Source of the DNA: Pseudomonas rhizophila
GTDB taxonomy: Bacteria > Pseudomonadota > Gammaproteobacteria > Pseudomonadales > Pseudomonadaceae
DNA length: 64,000 bases
Direction: 5' to 3'
Assembly: GCF_003033885.1 (NCBI RefSeq)
Contig: NZ_CP024081.1
Coordinates: forward strand, 5,267,178-5,331,177
Shown: positions 17,592 through 26,392 of the stretch, piece by piece
Layout: each line of letters opens with the position of its first letter
How positions within the stretch are numbered: position 1 is the stretch's first letter
Made by a program: the position numbers and the translations under genes
Notes under the pieces: generated by a model
Databases searched by the model: none
What the model was told of the DNA's origin: nothing
The model's input: the letters and a program-made list of their open reading frames with translations, nothing else

Positions 17592-19397
17592 TTAGTAACC
17601 CAGTGCGAAGTCTTCTTCTTTCATGTCCATCAGGTTGTTGGCGCCCGACAACATGGTTGCCACGTGAGTGCGGGTGCGTGGCAGGATGCGCTGGAAGTAG
17701 AAGCGCGCGGTCTGCAGCTTGGCGGTGTAGAAAGCTTCTTCGGTGGTGCCGGCGGCGAGTTTTTCCGCCGCCAGGCGCGCCATGTCAGCCCAGAAGTAGG
17801 CCAGGCAGGCGTAACCGGAGTACATCAGGTAATCCACCGAGGCCGCGCCAACTTCTTCGCGGTCTTTCATGGCCGCCATACCGACCTTCATGGTCAGCTC
17901 GCCCCATTCCTTGTTCAGCGCAGCCAGAGGTTCTACGAACTCTTTGACCGCGTCGTTGCCTTCGTTGCTTTGGCAGAACTTGTGAACGATCTTGGTGAAG
18001 CCCTTGAGCGCTTCGCCCTGGGTCATCAGCACTTTGCGGCCCAGCAGGTCGAGGGCCTGGATGCCGGTGGTGCCTTCGTACAGCATCGAAATGCGGCTGT
18101 CGCGAACGTTCTGCTCCATGCCCCACTCGGCGATGAAACCGTGACCGCCATAAATCTGCACGCCGTGGTTGGCCGATTCGAAGCCGACTTCAGTCATGAA
18201 CGCCTTGGCGATCGGCGTCATGAACGCCAGCAGTGCATCGGCTTTTTTCTTCTCTTCTTCATCGACGCCGTACTTGACGATGTCCACTTGCTTGGCAGTG
18301 AAGTAAACCATCGCCCGGTTACCTTCGGCGAAGGCCTTCATGGTCAGCAGCATGCGACGCACGTCGGGGTGCACGATGATCGGGTCGGCAGCCTTGTCCG
18401 GCGCTTTCGGGCCAGTCAGGGAACGCATTTGCAGACGGTCACGGGCGTACTTCAGGCCGCCCTGGAAGCCGATTTCGGCGTGAGCCAGGCCTTGCAGCGC
18501 GGTGCCCAGGCGTGCGGTGTTCATGAAGGTGAACATGCAGTTCAAGCCTTTGTTCGCCGGGCCAATCAGGAAACCGGTGGCCGCGTCAAAGTTCATCACG
18601 CAAGTGGCGTTGCCGTGGATGCCCATCTTGTGTTCCAGCGAACCGCAGCTCACCGCATTGCGCTGACCGATGGAGCCGTCGGCGTTAGGCAGGAACTTAG
18701 GAACGATGAACAGCGAAATACCTTTGGTACCGGCCGGAGCGTCCGGCAGGCGTGCCAGAACGATATGGACGATGTTGTCGGCCATGTCGTGTTCGCCGGC
18801 CGAAATGAAGATCTTGGTGCCGCTGACCTTGTACGAACCGTCGGCCTGAGGCTCGGCCTTGGTGCGCAGCATGCCCAGGTCAGTGCCGCAGTGCGGCTCG
18901 GTCAGGCACATGGTCCCGGTCCATTCGCCGGAAACCAGCTTGGTCAGGTAGGCCTCTTGCTGCTCGGGCGTACCGTGCTCGGAAATAGTGTTCATCGCGC
19001 CATGGGACAGGCCTGGGTACATGCCCCACGACCAGTTGGCTTCGCCGACCATCTCGCTGACCGCCAGGCCCAGGGACTCCGGCAGGCCTTGACCACCATG
19101 CTCAACGTCGTGGGCCAGGCTTGGCCAGCCGCCTTCGACGAATTGCTTGTAGGCTTCCTTGAAGCCGCTCGGGGTCTTCACACCGGATTCACTCCAGGTG
19201 CAGCCCTCGATGTCGCCCACACGGTTCAGCGGCGCCAGCACCTGCTCACAAAACTTGGCGCCTTCTTCAAGAATGGCGTCAACCATGTCTGGCGTTGCGT
19301 CCTGGCAAGCCGGAAGGCTCTGATAGTGCGCTTCATAGCCAAGCAGTTCGTCACGAACGAAGCGAATATCACGCAAGGGGGCCTTGTAGTCAGGCAT
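17592..19397 (-). CDS. Acyl-CoA dehydrogenase (FadE-like), paralogue 3
   Basis: A 601-residue FAD enzyme of fatty acid beta-oxidation. It starts [13 protein letters not shown], carries [10 protein letters not shown] and the catalytic-glutamate motif L-Y-E-G-T-T-G-I-Q (a Thr where the paralogues have Asn), and has the C-terminal extension of the class. It corresponds in position and sequence style to P. aeruginosa PA0506. Upstream, two overlapping PsrA-type boxes (19458-19485) suggest induction by long-chain fatty acids. It ends at a strong terminator, so it is its own transcript. Confidence 0.94.
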   Translation of the reverse strand: MPDYKAPLRDIRFVRDELLGYEAHYQSLPACQDATPDMVDAILEEGAKFCEQVLAPLNRVGDIEGCTWSESGVKTPSGFKEAYKQFVEGGWPSLAHDVEHGGQGLPESLGLAVSEMVGEANWSWGMYPGLSHGAMNTISEHGTPEQQEAYLTKLVSGEWTGTMCLTEPHCGTDLGMLRTKAEPQADGSYKVSGTKIFISAGEHDMADNIVHIVLARLPDAPAGTKGISLFIVPKFLPNADGSIGQRNAVSCGSLEHKMGIHGNATCVMNFDAATGFLIGPANKGLNCMFTFMNTARLGTALQGLAHAEIGFQGGLKYARDRLQMRSLTGPKAPDKAADPIIVHPDVRRMLLTMKAFAEGNRAMVYFTAKQVDIVKYGVDEEEKKKADALLAFMTPIAKAFMTEVGFESANHGVQIYGGHGFIAEWGMEQNVRDSRISMLYEGTTGIQALDLLGRKVLMTQGEALKGFTKIVHKFCQSNEGNDAVKEFVEPLAALNKEWGELTMKVGMAAMKDREEVGAASVDYLMYSGYACLAYFWADMARLAAEKLAAGTTEEAFYTAKLQTARFYFQRILPRTRTHVATMLSGANNLMDMKEEDFALGY

Positions 19398-19457
19398 AGC
19401 GATAAACCTCTGCTGATGTAACCGGGAATGAACGACCGCATGGATTTGTTGTGACGG

Positions 19458-19485
19458 TCAAACAGTTGTTTGAAACATACGTTTA
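19458..19485. promoter_or_regulatory. Overlapping PsrA-type operators upstream of acyl-CoA dehydrogenase 3
   Basis: CAAAC-AGTT-GTTTG at 19459-19472 fits the published PsrA consensus (C/GAAAC, short spacer, GTTTG/C) exactly and lies within a 16-base palindrome (19458-19473). A second, weaker box GAAAC-ATAC-GTTTA follows at 19472-19485. They lie 61-88 bases before the start codon. PsrA is the fatty-acid-responsive repressor of beta-oxidation genes in Pseudomonas. Confidence 0.65.
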
Positions 19486-19624
19486 CGCCTAAATCTTGTC
19501 AAGCGTCGATCTTTTGCCGTTCGTCATCGTCCCTGAAAAAATCCCAGGCACAGCAATTCACCGCAGCGAAACACTCACAGCGTCCGTAGGAAAAGATTAG
19601 TTGAGCCAGAAGGAGTTAGAGACG

Positions 19625-19652
19625 AAAACGCCGCGAATAATCGCGGCGTTTT
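19625..19652. terminator. Perfect bidirectional terminator
   Basis: Arms 19625-19636 and 19641-19652 are exact complements, with A4 and T4 at the ends and an ATAA loop. On the minus strand it ends the gene whose stop is at 19673. Confidence 0.88.
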
Positions 19653-19672
19653 GACAAACCTGAAGTAGAGAA

Positions 19673-19969
19673 TCAGACGAAAGTGTCGATCAACGTACCG
19701 AGCATTTCATCGGAAGCCTTGGCCACGTTCACGCCCAGTTCGACCTGAAATTTGCCCTGGGACATTTCAACCATGTTGCTGGCCAAGTCCGATTGCTGGC
19801 TGCGATCCACCGACCGCAAGCGATCGGCTTGCAGTTCGGACGACTGGCTGGTGACCGAACGCTCGATCGTATTGTTGGCAATCTGGCTAGAGGCCTGATC
19901 GACACGGTTCTGCCCTGTCTGAATAGTGCTCAGACCGGCATAGAACGCGGTATTTCCTGAGATTTCCAT
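19673..19969 (-). CDS. Small flagellar axial-protein-like protein
   Basis: A 98-residue protein of two helical parts. The N-terminal part (residues 8-36, with G-L-S-T-I-Q-T-G-Q-N-R-V-D and S-Q-I-A-N-N-T-I) resembles the N-terminal helix of flagellar rod and hook proteins. The C-terminal part (60-98, with D-L-A-S-N-M-V-E-M and A-S-D-E-M-L-G-T-L-I-D) resembles their C-terminal helix. The whole central domain of a rod/hook protein is missing. It contains no cysteine. No flagellar gene is nearby; bioD lies upstream and an acyl-CoA dehydrogenase gene downstream. Resemblance is by eye and the function is unknown. The gene ends at a perfect terminator. Confidence 0.85.
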   Translation of the reverse strand: MEISGNTAFYAGLSTIQTGQNRVDQASSQIANNTIERSVTSQSSELQADRLRSVDRSQQSDLASNMVEMSQGKFQVELGVNVAKASDEMLGTLIDTFV

Positions 19970-20077
19970 GGCAGAACTCGTCTTCTTGAAGGGTAGACAG
20001 CGGACATTGAAACAGAAGCCTGGGGAAAAGGCCCGACAAAAACACTAATGGCACAGTGCCTTGTCATAGTGAAAACC

Positions 20078-20761
20078 TTAGTAGTCCAGCAAATCCAGGT
20101 GCAGATGCGCAGCCACGGCTTCGGCGGTGATGCCCTTGATTCTCGGCACACGCCCCAAGCACGGCGCCGGCAGGCGTTCGGCCAGGGTCGCCAGATTTTC
20201 TTCCAGCCGCGATGTCTTGGGGTCGATGATATTGGCCACCCAACCCGCCAGTTGCAGGCCGTCCCGGGCGATGGCCTCGGCGGTCAACAGGGCGTGGCTG
20301 ATGCAGCCCAGGCGCACGCCCACCACCAGGATCACCGGTAGCCCCAGCGCCATCGCCAAGTCCGAGAGGTTGTCCTGATCGGCCAGCGGAACGCGCCAGC
20401 CGCCCGCGCCTTCGATCAGAGTGAAATCGGCCTCCAAGGCCAACACTTCACGCATCGGCCCCAGCAACGATTGCACAGTCAAGGCCACGCCGGCTTCCCG
20501 AGCGGCCAGGTGAGGCGCGATGGCCGGCTCGAACGCCACCGGATTGACCTGGGCATACTCAAGCGGCACCGAGCATTCGGCCAACAGCGCCAAGGCATCG
20601 GCGTTGCGCAGGCCCTTGGGCGTTACTTCACAACCAGAGGCCACGGGCTTACCCGCGGCGGTGCTCATGCCAGCCTGTCGCGCAGCATGCAGCAGGCCAG
20701 CCGCGACGGTGGTTTTGCCCACGTCGGTGTCGGTACCGGTGATGAAATAAGCCTGGCTCAT
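20078..20761 (-). CDS. bioD: BioD, dethiobiotin synthetase
   Basis: A 227-residue ATP-dependent enzyme that closes the ureido ring of dethiobiotin from DAPA and CO2. The P-loop is at the N-terminus, G9-T-D-T-D-V-G15-K16-T-T, and E-G-A-G-G-W follows at about residue 115. Its ATG overlaps the bioC stop (ATGA), so it is the last gene of bioF-H-C-D. The 108-base gap to the next gene has no clear terminator. Confidence 0.96.
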   Translation of the reverse strand: MSQAYFITGTDTDVGKTTVAAGLLHAARQAGMSTAAGKPVASGCEVTPKGLRNADALALLAECSVPLEYAQVNPVAFEPAIAPHLAAREAGVALTVQSLLGPMREVLALEADFTLIEGAGGWRVPLADQDNLSDLAMALGLPVILVVGVRLGCISHALLTAEAIARDGLQLAGWVANIIDPKTSRLEENLATLAERLPAPCLGRVPRIKGITAEAVAAHLHLDLLDY

Positions 20762-21570
20762 AGCGGTTTCTCCAGCACGGCGTAAACCACCCGGTAGGTC
20801 GCGGGCAAACCCTGTACCTGACGAAACTGTTCGTAAGCGTCAACCAGTGCGAGGATCCGCGCCCTGCCCGTCAACCCGCCGGGCCGGCCGGGGTTCAGAT
20901 TGTGGGCGCCGAGGGCTTTCAATTCATGGGTCAGACCGCGCACGTCCGGGTAATACATCACATGGGGACGGTTTTCCAGGCTGATAACGTTCAGCCCGCT
21001 GGCCTCACATAGCTGTTGATACGTTTCGAACCCGCGAAAACGGTTGACGTGCACCAGGCCATCCACCTGACGCCAGCTGTCGCGCAGTTCGTACAACGTG
21101 CCGACGCAAAGGCTTGTAAAGGCAAACACGCCACCGGGTTTCAAAACCCGATGGACTTCGTTCAACACCGAGGCAAAATCCGCGCACCACTGCACCGCCA
21201 GGCTAGAGAACACCAGATCGCAGCTGGAGGCCTGCAAGGGCAACCGCTCGGCATCACCGGCTATAAAGTGCGCAGCCCCGCCCTGAGGGCGAGCATGGTT
21301 GAGCATACCTTCGGCGATATCCAGCGCCAACCCGGTCACCTCGCCGAAGCGCGTACCCAGCGCCCGCGTGAAATAGCCGGTGCCACAACCCAGGTCCATC
21401 CAGCGCTCAGGCATGATCGAAGCAGGCAGCCGGTCCAGCAACTGCTGGCCTACGTCGCGCTGCAGCTCGGCCACGCTGTCGTAACTGGTCGCCGCCCGGG
21501 AAAACGAGGCCGCCACCTGGCGCTTGTCCGGCAAGGCACCGGGCAATTTGGCAACAGACAAATCAGTCAT
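20758..21570 (-). CDS. bioC: BioC, malonyl-ACP O-methyltransferase
   Basis: A 270-residue SAM methyltransferase that caps malonyl-ACP at the start of pimelate synthesis. Motif I is D59-L-G-C-G-T-G65-Y-F-T, and the later motif is [13 protein letters not shown]. Three ATGs cluster at the start (21570, 21573, 21582); I use 21570, which gives the usual M-T-D-L start, but ribosome sites do not separate them. It overlaps the end of bioH by 8-20 bases and the start of bioD by four bases. Confidence 0.94.
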   Translation of the reverse strand: MTDLSVAKLPGALPDKRQVAASFSRAATSYDSVAELQRDVGQQLLDRLPASIMPERWMDLGCGTGYFTRALGTRFGEVTGLALDIAEGMLNHARPQGGAAHFIAGDAERLPLQASSCDLVFSSLAVQWCADFASVLNEVHRVLKPGGVFAFTSLCVGTLYELRDSWRQVDGLVHVNRFRGFETYQQLCEASGLNVISLENRPHVMYYPDVRGLTHELKALGAHNLNPGRPGGLTGRARILALVDAYEQFRQVQGLPATYRVVYAVLEKPL

Positions 21571-22294
21571 CATCGGACTCATGCAAAAAAGCCTGAATCG
21601 CCCCCGCCACACCGTGGGGGTCTTCCAGAGGGAATCCGTGGCCGGTCTGTTCGATCAGACCGATTTCAACATCGGGCAGCAACACCAGCAATTCACCCGC
21701 TGCCTCAGCCGGTACCAGGGCGTCGAGCCCGGCAAACACGTGGAGCTGCGGGCCGCCGAAGCCCTGCAAGGCGGCGCGGGTATCCAGTTGCGCCAGCAGC
21801 TCGAGCCCGGCCATCAACACATCGGGCGAAGTGACAGGCGCACCCGCCAGCAACAATCGCGACAAGCCGCGCGGATCGCTGCAACCCTGGGCACATAACA
21901 AACTGAAGCGCTTGAGGGTCTGGCGCGGGTCGGCGGCGCACCCGGCGAGAAACCCATCAAAGGTTTCACCGGCCATCGCGCTCGGCCATTGATCGTGGGC
22001 CACGAAAGAAGGGTTGCTCGCCAGGGTCAACAAGCCGCAACAGCGCTCGCCCCGACGCGCCGCCAGCTCGCCGGCCAGCATGCCGCCCAGCGACCAGCCA
22101 CCCAACCAGGCATCCTGGGGCAATGTGGCATCCAGCTCATCGAGCCATTCATTGAGGTCGCTTGAGGTCAGTGCCGGCAACGGCTCGATCTCGACCCGCA
22201 GATGTTCATCGAGCCCTTGCAGCGCAGCCGCCAGAGGCTCCAGCGGGGAAACGCCCAAGCCCCAACCAGGCAGCAATATCAGTCGATCACGCAT
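21563..22294 (-). CDS. bioH: BioH, pimeloyl-ACP methyl ester esterase
   Basis: A 243-residue alpha/beta-hydrolase. The nucleophile elbow is G66-W-S68-L-G70, with H219 in Q-T-G-H-G-F near the C-terminus and a downstream acidic D-A-L-V-P strand supplying the aspartate. It removes the BioC-added methyl group to end pimeloyl-ACP elongation. The ATG at 22294 has GGAG 8 bases upstream; a longer frame upstream runs inside bioF. It overlaps bioF by 8 bases. Confidence 0.93.
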   Translation of the reverse strand: MRDRLILLPGWGLGVSPLEPLAAALQGLDEHLRVEIEPLPALTSSDLNEWLDELDATLPQDAWLGGWSLGGMLAGELAARRGERCCGLLTLASNPSFVAHDQWPSAMAGETFDGFLAGCAADPRQTLKRFSLLCAQGCSDPRGLSRLLLAGAPVTSPDVLMAGLELLAQLDTRAALQGFGGPQLHVFAGLDALVPAEAAGELLVLLPDVEIGLIEQTGHGFPLEDPHGVAGAIQAFLHESDDD

Positions 22295-23465
22295 GGCTTG
22301 GCTCCGGTCCCAGTTGTGCAAAACACTCGGCCAATGCCTCCAGCAGTAGCTGCACCTGAGCCTCACTGTGAGCGGCGGTCAAGGTCACGCGCAGACGAGC
22401 GCTGCCGGCCGGCACGGTGGGTGGGCGGATCGCAGTGACCATCAGTCCCCGCTCACGCAGCATCTGCGACAAGCGCATCGCCCGCCCCGCATCGCCGATC
22501 AGGATCGGCTGAATCGGCGTGAAACTGTCCATCAATTGCAGGCCGATCTGCTCGGCACCGTGGCGAAACTGGCGGATCAGCACCTGCAAATGTTCGCGCC
22601 GCCAATGCTCGCTGCGCAGCAGCTCAAGGCTCTTGAGCGTAGCGCAGGCCAGAGCCGGCGGTTGACTGGTGGTGTAGATGTAGGGACGAGCGAACTGGAT
22701 CAGGCTTTCGATCAGGTCTTCACTGCCGGCGACAAAAGCACCGGCAGTACCGAAGGCTTTGCCCAGGGTGCCGACCAATACCGGCACGTCATCCTGGCTC
22801 AGGCCAAAATGTTCGACGATCCCGCCGCCATTGGCCCCCAACGGGCCGAAACCGTGGGCATCATCGACCATCAGCCAGGCGCCCTTGGCCCTGGCTGCAC
22901 GGGCCAGGGCCGGCAGATCGGCGATGTCACCGTCCATGCTGAACACACCATCGGTAACCACCAACGTATTGCCGGTGGCTTTCTCCAGACGGTTGGCCAG
23001 GCTCTGGGCATCGTTGTGCAGATAACGGTTGAAGCGCGCGCCGGACAGCAACCCGGCGTCGAGCAACGAAGCGTGGTTGAGTCGATCCTCCAGCACCGTA
23101 TCACCCTGCCCCACCAATGCGGTGACAGCGCCAAGGTTGGCCATGTAGCCAGTGGTGAACAGCAGTGCCCGCGGGCGGCCAGTCAAGTCAGCCAGGGCTT
23201 CTTCCAGGGCATGATGAGGCCCGCTGTGGCCGATCACCAGATGGGAAGCACCGCCACCCACTCCCCATCGCGCCGCACCGGCGCGCCAGGCTTCGATCAC
23301 TTGCGGATGATTGGCCAGGCCCAGGTAATCATTGTTGCAGAACGCCAGCAGCGGCTGGCCGTCCACCACCACCTCTGGCCCCTGTGGGCTTTCGAGCAGC
23401 GGGCGCTGGCGATAGAGGTTTTCGGCACGACGGGCAGTCAGGCGTGCGGCGAGATCGAAGGGCAT
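22287..23465 (-). CDS. bioF: BioF, 8-amino-7-oxononanoate synthase
   Basis: A 392-residue PLP enzyme of the alpha-oxoamine synthase family, joining pimeloyl-ACP and alanine. The PLP lysine is K236 in G-T-L-G-K-A-F-G. The cofactor aspartate is in V-D-D-A-H-G-F-G (about 200-207). Y-L-G-L near residue 50 and N-H-A-S-L-L at 130-135 are also conserved. It is the first gene of the tightly overlapping F-H-C-D block. A REPIN separates it from bioB, so bioB may be a partly separate transcript. Confidence 0.96.
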   Translation of the reverse strand: MPFDLAARLTARRAENLYRQRPLLESPQGPEVVVDGQPLLAFCNNDYLGLANHPQVIEAWRAGAARWGVGGGASHLVIGHSGPHHALEEALADLTGRPRALLFTTGYMANLGAVTALVGQGDTVLEDRLNHASLLDAGLLSGARFNRYLHNDAQSLANRLEKATGNTLVVTDGVFSMDGDIADLPALARAARAKGAWLMVDDAHGFGPLGANGGGIVEHFGLSQDDVPVLVGTLGKAFGTAGAFVAGSEDLIESLIQFARPYIYTTSQPPALACATLKSLELLRSEHWRREHLQVLIRQFRHGAEQIGLQLMDSFTPIQPILIGDAGRAMRLSQMLRERGLMVTAIRPPTVPAGSARLRVTLTAAHSEAQVQLLLEALAECFAQLGPEPSHA

Positions 23466-23510
23466 GCAGGCCTCGGGGTGAACCGCTATTTAAAGACTGG
23501 AGGAGATCCC

Positions 23511-23602
23511 CCTGTGGGAGCGAGCCTGCTCGCGATAGCGGCGTGCCAGTCAACATAAATGTTGAATGCTCCATCGCCATCGCGAGCAGGCTCGTTCCCA
23601 CA
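23511..23602. repeat. REPIN between bioB and bioF
   Basis: Inverted pair of GAGCCTGCTCGCG-type REPs at both ends, with a spacer containing CAGTC and ATGTTGAATG, as in the copy at 29488. It fills most of the 153-base gap inside the bio operon. Confidence 0.87.
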
Positions 23603-23618
23603 TTTTTTTTGCGTCAGC

Positions 23619-24674
23619 TCAGAGGGCGGCGTTGTAGAACTGCTCGCTGCTCTTCTGCTCCACCAGCGCCTGTTCAATAGCCGCCTGATGCACTTCATCA
23701 GCATGCTCTTCGCGGGCCTCCGGCTGGATGCCCAGGCGAGCGAACAGTTGCATGTCCTTGTCGGCTTGCGGGTTGGCGGTGGTCAGGAGTTTGTCGCCAT
23801 AAAAAATCGAGTTGGCACCGGCGAAAAATGCCAGGGCCTGCATCTGTTCGTTCATCGCTTCGCGGCCGGCGGACAGGCGTACATGGGACTGGGGCATCAG
23901 GATCCGCGCTACGGCGAGCATGCGAATGAAATCGAACGGGTCGACGTCTTCGGCGTTTTCCAATGGCGTGCCGGCGACTTTTACCAGCATGTTGATCGGC
24001 ACCGATTCCGGATGCTCCGGCAGGTTCGCCAGCTGGATCAGCAGGTTGGCGCGATCGTCCAGGGACTCGCCCATGCCCAGGATGCCGCCGGAGCAGATCT
24101 TCATCCCCGAATCTCGCACGTAAGCCAGGGTTTGCAGACGCTCGCTGTAGGTACGAGTGGTGATGATGCTGCCGTAGAACTCCGGCGACGTGTCGAGGTT
24201 GTGGTTGTAGTAGTCCAGGCCGGCCTGGGCCAGGGCCTGGGTCTGGTCCTGATCGAGGCGGCCCAGGGTCATGCAGGTCTCCAGGCCCATGGCCTTCACG
24301 CCTTTGACCATCTCCAGCACATAAGGCATGTCCTTGGCCGACGGATGCTTCCACGCCGCGCCCATGCAGAAACGGGTCGAGCCGATGGCCTTGGCACGGG
24401 CGGCCTCTTCGAGGACTTTCTGCACTTCCAGCAACTTTTCTTTTTCCAGCCCGGTGTTGTAGTGGCCGGACTGCGGACAATATTTGCAATCTTCCGGGCA
24501 GGCGCCGGTCTTGATCGACAGCAGCGTGGACACCTGGACGCGGTTGGCGTCGAAATGCGCGCGGTGCACGGTCTGCGCCTGGAACAACAGGTCATTGAAG
24601 GGCTGGACGAAGAGAGCTTTGACTTCGGCCAAAGACCAGTCATGACGCAGGTTGGCAGTGGTGCTGGCGCTCAT
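23619..24674 (-). CDS. bioB: BioB, biotin synthase
   Basis: A 351-residue radical-SAM enzyme that inserts sulfur into dethiobiotin. The SAM-cluster motif is C59-P-E-D-C63-K-Y-C66. Y-Y-N-H-N-L-D (about residue 165) and the arginine-containing V-R-L-S-A-G-R late motif are conserved. I chose the ATG at 24674 because AAGGA lies 7 bases upstream; ATGs at 24680 and 24737 are less well placed. It is divergent from comF. The 91-base gap and comF codons 3-12 contain a BirA-type operator. Confidence 0.96.
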   Translation of the reverse strand: MSASTTANLRHDWSLAEVKALFVQPFNDLLFQAQTVHRAHFDANRVQVSTLLSIKTGACPEDCKYCPQSGHYNTGLEKEKLLEVQKVLEEAARAKAIGSTRFCMGAAWKHPSAKDMPYVLEMVKGVKAMGLETCMTLGRLDQDQTQALAQAGLDYYNHNLDTSPEFYGSIITTRTYSERLQTLAYVRDSGMKICSGGILGMGESLDDRANLLIQLANLPEHPESVPINMLVKVAGTPLENAEDVDPFDFIRMLAVARILMPQSHVRLSAGREAMNEQMQALAFFAGANSIFYGDKLLTTANPQADKDMQLFARLGIQPEAREEHADEVHQAAIEQALVEQKSSEQFYNAAL

Positions 24675-24765
24675 GGGCATTTCCTTGATTATGCTTGGCT
24701 GGCACCTGGGGACATGGAATACCCACAGGCGCGACACGGATGTTCGGCATATTTAAGGAAGAGTC

Positions 24766-25506
24766 ATGCGCTGTCAACCACGATACGATGGGGCGGTTTA
24801 CATCTGGTTAAAAAACAAACAATCTTGTCTGTTGTGTGGCGAAACCACCGATACGCCCCAACCCATTTGCACCCCCTGCGAGAGCGAACTGCCCTGGCTC
24901 GGTGACCAGTGCAGTATCTGCGCCTTGCCACTGCCCATGGCCGGGCTGCGTTGTGGCCAGTGCGCCACTCAACCGCCAGCCTTCGAGCGGGTCCTGGCGC
25001 CATGGGCCTACGACTTTCCTATCGACAGCCTGATCGCACGTTTCAAACATCAGGCCAAATGGCCGCTCGGTCGGTTGATGGGCGAACTGCTGGCGCAGTC
25101 CCTGCAGCATCACTTCAATGAAGGACTGGAGCCACCCGACGCACTGGTGCCAGTACCGCTTGCCAATCGGCGCTTGCGTCAACGGGGTTTCAATCAGGCC
25201 TCGATGCTTGCACGCTGGCTCAGCGCGACATTGAAGATCCCTTGCGAAGAACAATTGCTGCGGCGCGTCCTGGACACCCCCGCCCAGCAGGCACTCGATG
25301 CCAGGGCCCGGCGCCGAAACCTGCGTCAAGCCTTTGCCATCACACCCGACGCCGTGCTCGGCAACCGTCATCTGGCGTTGGTCGACGATGTGCTCACGAC
25401 CGGCGCCACAGCCCAGGCGCTGGCTCGCCTACTATTGGATGCCGGCGCCGCCCGGGTCGATGTGTATTGCCTGGCCCGCACGCCGAAACCCGGTGAGCCG
25501 GCTTGA
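24766..25506 (+). CDS. ComF-family phosphoribosyltransferase-like protein
   Basis: A 246-residue ComF/GntX-type protein. The N-terminal part has two CxxC pairs (C21-C24 with C35-C38, and C49-C52 with C63-C66), probably zinc ribbons. The C-terminal phosphoribosyltransferase domain carries the PRPP motif V-D-D-V-L-T-T-G-A-T. Relatives are linked to DNA uptake or import of gluconate-type nutrients, and the true role in Pseudomonas is unclear. AAGGAAGAG ends 2 bases before the ATG and supports this start. The BirA-type operator overlaps the first codons, so bio regulation may also affect this gene. Confidence 0.88.
   Translation: MRCQPRYDGAVYIWLKNKQSCLLCGETTDTPQPICTPCESELPWLGDQCSICALPLPMAGLRCGQCATQPPAFERVLAPWAYDFPIDSLIARFKHQAKWPLGRLMGELLAQSLQHHFNEGLEPPDALVPVPLANRRLRQRGFNQASMLARWLSATLKIPCEEQLLRRVLDTPAQQALDARARRRNLRQAFAITPDAVLGNRHLALVDDVLTTGATAQALARLLLDAGAARVDVYCLARTPKPGEPA
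24772..24802. promoter_or_regulatory. BirA-type biotin operator
   Basis: TGTCAACC (24772-24779), 15 bases, GGTTTACA (24795-24802). The arms match the bacterial BirA operator arms (TGTAAACC and GGTTTACA) at 15 of 16 positions. The 15-base spacing is the same as in the E. coli bio operator as I remember it. It lies 98-128 bases before the bioB ATG. Confidence 0.7.
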
Positions 25507-25563
25507 CGCGCCGCCTGCGAGGCGCCAACGTCCGCTCATGATTCCTTGGCGCAGTTCTCCATC

Positions 25564-26328
25564 ATGTCATTGCCCCCGCTCCTGACCCAGCACATCGTCC
25601 GGCGCCCACAACGCATCGCCTTGTTGCAGCACATTGCCGAACAAGGCTCGATCACCCGCGCCGCCAAGAGCGCGGGCCTGAGCTACAAGGCGGCGTGGGA
25701 TGCCATCGACGAGTTGAATAACCTGGCGGACCAGCCGCTGGTGGAACGCAGCGTCGGCGGCAGGGGCGGTGGCGGCGCCAAGCTGTCAGAGGAGGGGCAA
25801 CGCGTGCTGCGTCTGTATCAGCGCTTGCAAGCGCTGCAGGCGCAGTTACTGGAAGCCAGCGAGGACGCCGGGGATCTGGGCCTGCTCAGTCGCTTGATGC
25901 TGCGCACCAGCGCGCGCAATCAACTGCATGGCAAAGTCCTGGGGATCGAGGCCCAGGGCCACAATGACCGGGTACGCCTGGAACTGGCCCGGGGTCTGGT
26001 CATCGAGGCGCAAATCACCCATGACAGCACCTTACGTCTGGAGCTGGCTATCGGCACCGAAGTGGTGGCCCTGATCAAGGCCGGCTGGTTGGAGTTGCAC
26101 CCCATCGAGTCAGCGGAGCAATCGGGAATCAACACGTTGCGCGGCGTGATCGAGCAGGTTGCCGCCGCCGAAGACGGCCCCAGTGAAGTGCGTATCGGCC
26201 TGCCCAACGGCCAGACATTGTGCGCCCTGGCCGATCCGCTCCAATTGCATGAGCGAAACCTGGCTACCGGTTCTGCGGTGCACGTCGCGTTTTCACCGAC
26301 AAATGTGCTGCTCGGCACACCGCTGTAG
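25564..26328 (+). CDS. modE: ModE-family molybdate-responsive regulator
   Basis: A 254-residue protein with an N-terminal winged helix (about residues 15-85, G-S-I-T-R-A-A-K-S-A-G-L-S-Y-K-A-A-W). The glycine-rich turn R-G-G-G-G-A-K-L-S is a ModE/LysR-like feature. Two tandem Mop-type molybdate-binding domains follow (about 118-185 and 190-254; S-A-R-N-Q-L-H-G-K-V and later L-A-D-P-L-Q-L). The ATG at 25564 has a poor ribosome site; an in-frame ATG at 25546 would add six residues. No molybdate transporter gene lies nearby, so it acts in trans. Confidence 0.88.
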   Translation: MSLPPLLTQHIVRRPQRIALLQHIAEQGSITRAAKSAGLSYKAAWDAIDELNNLADQPLVERSVGGRGGGGAKLSEEGQRVLRLYQRLQALQAQLLEASEDAGDLGLLSRLMLRTSARNQLHGKVLGIEAQGHNDRVRLELARGLVIEAQITHDSTLRLELAIGTEVVALIKAGWLELHPIESAEQSGINTLRGVIEQVAAAEDGPSEVRIGLPNGQTLCALADPLQLHERNLATGSAVHVAFSPTNVLLGTPL

Positions 26329-26392
26329 CGCGCTGCAACAATAGTTTCATCGACCCGCTTTAAGGTGACTGCCAAAACCAGCAGGGAGCCTG

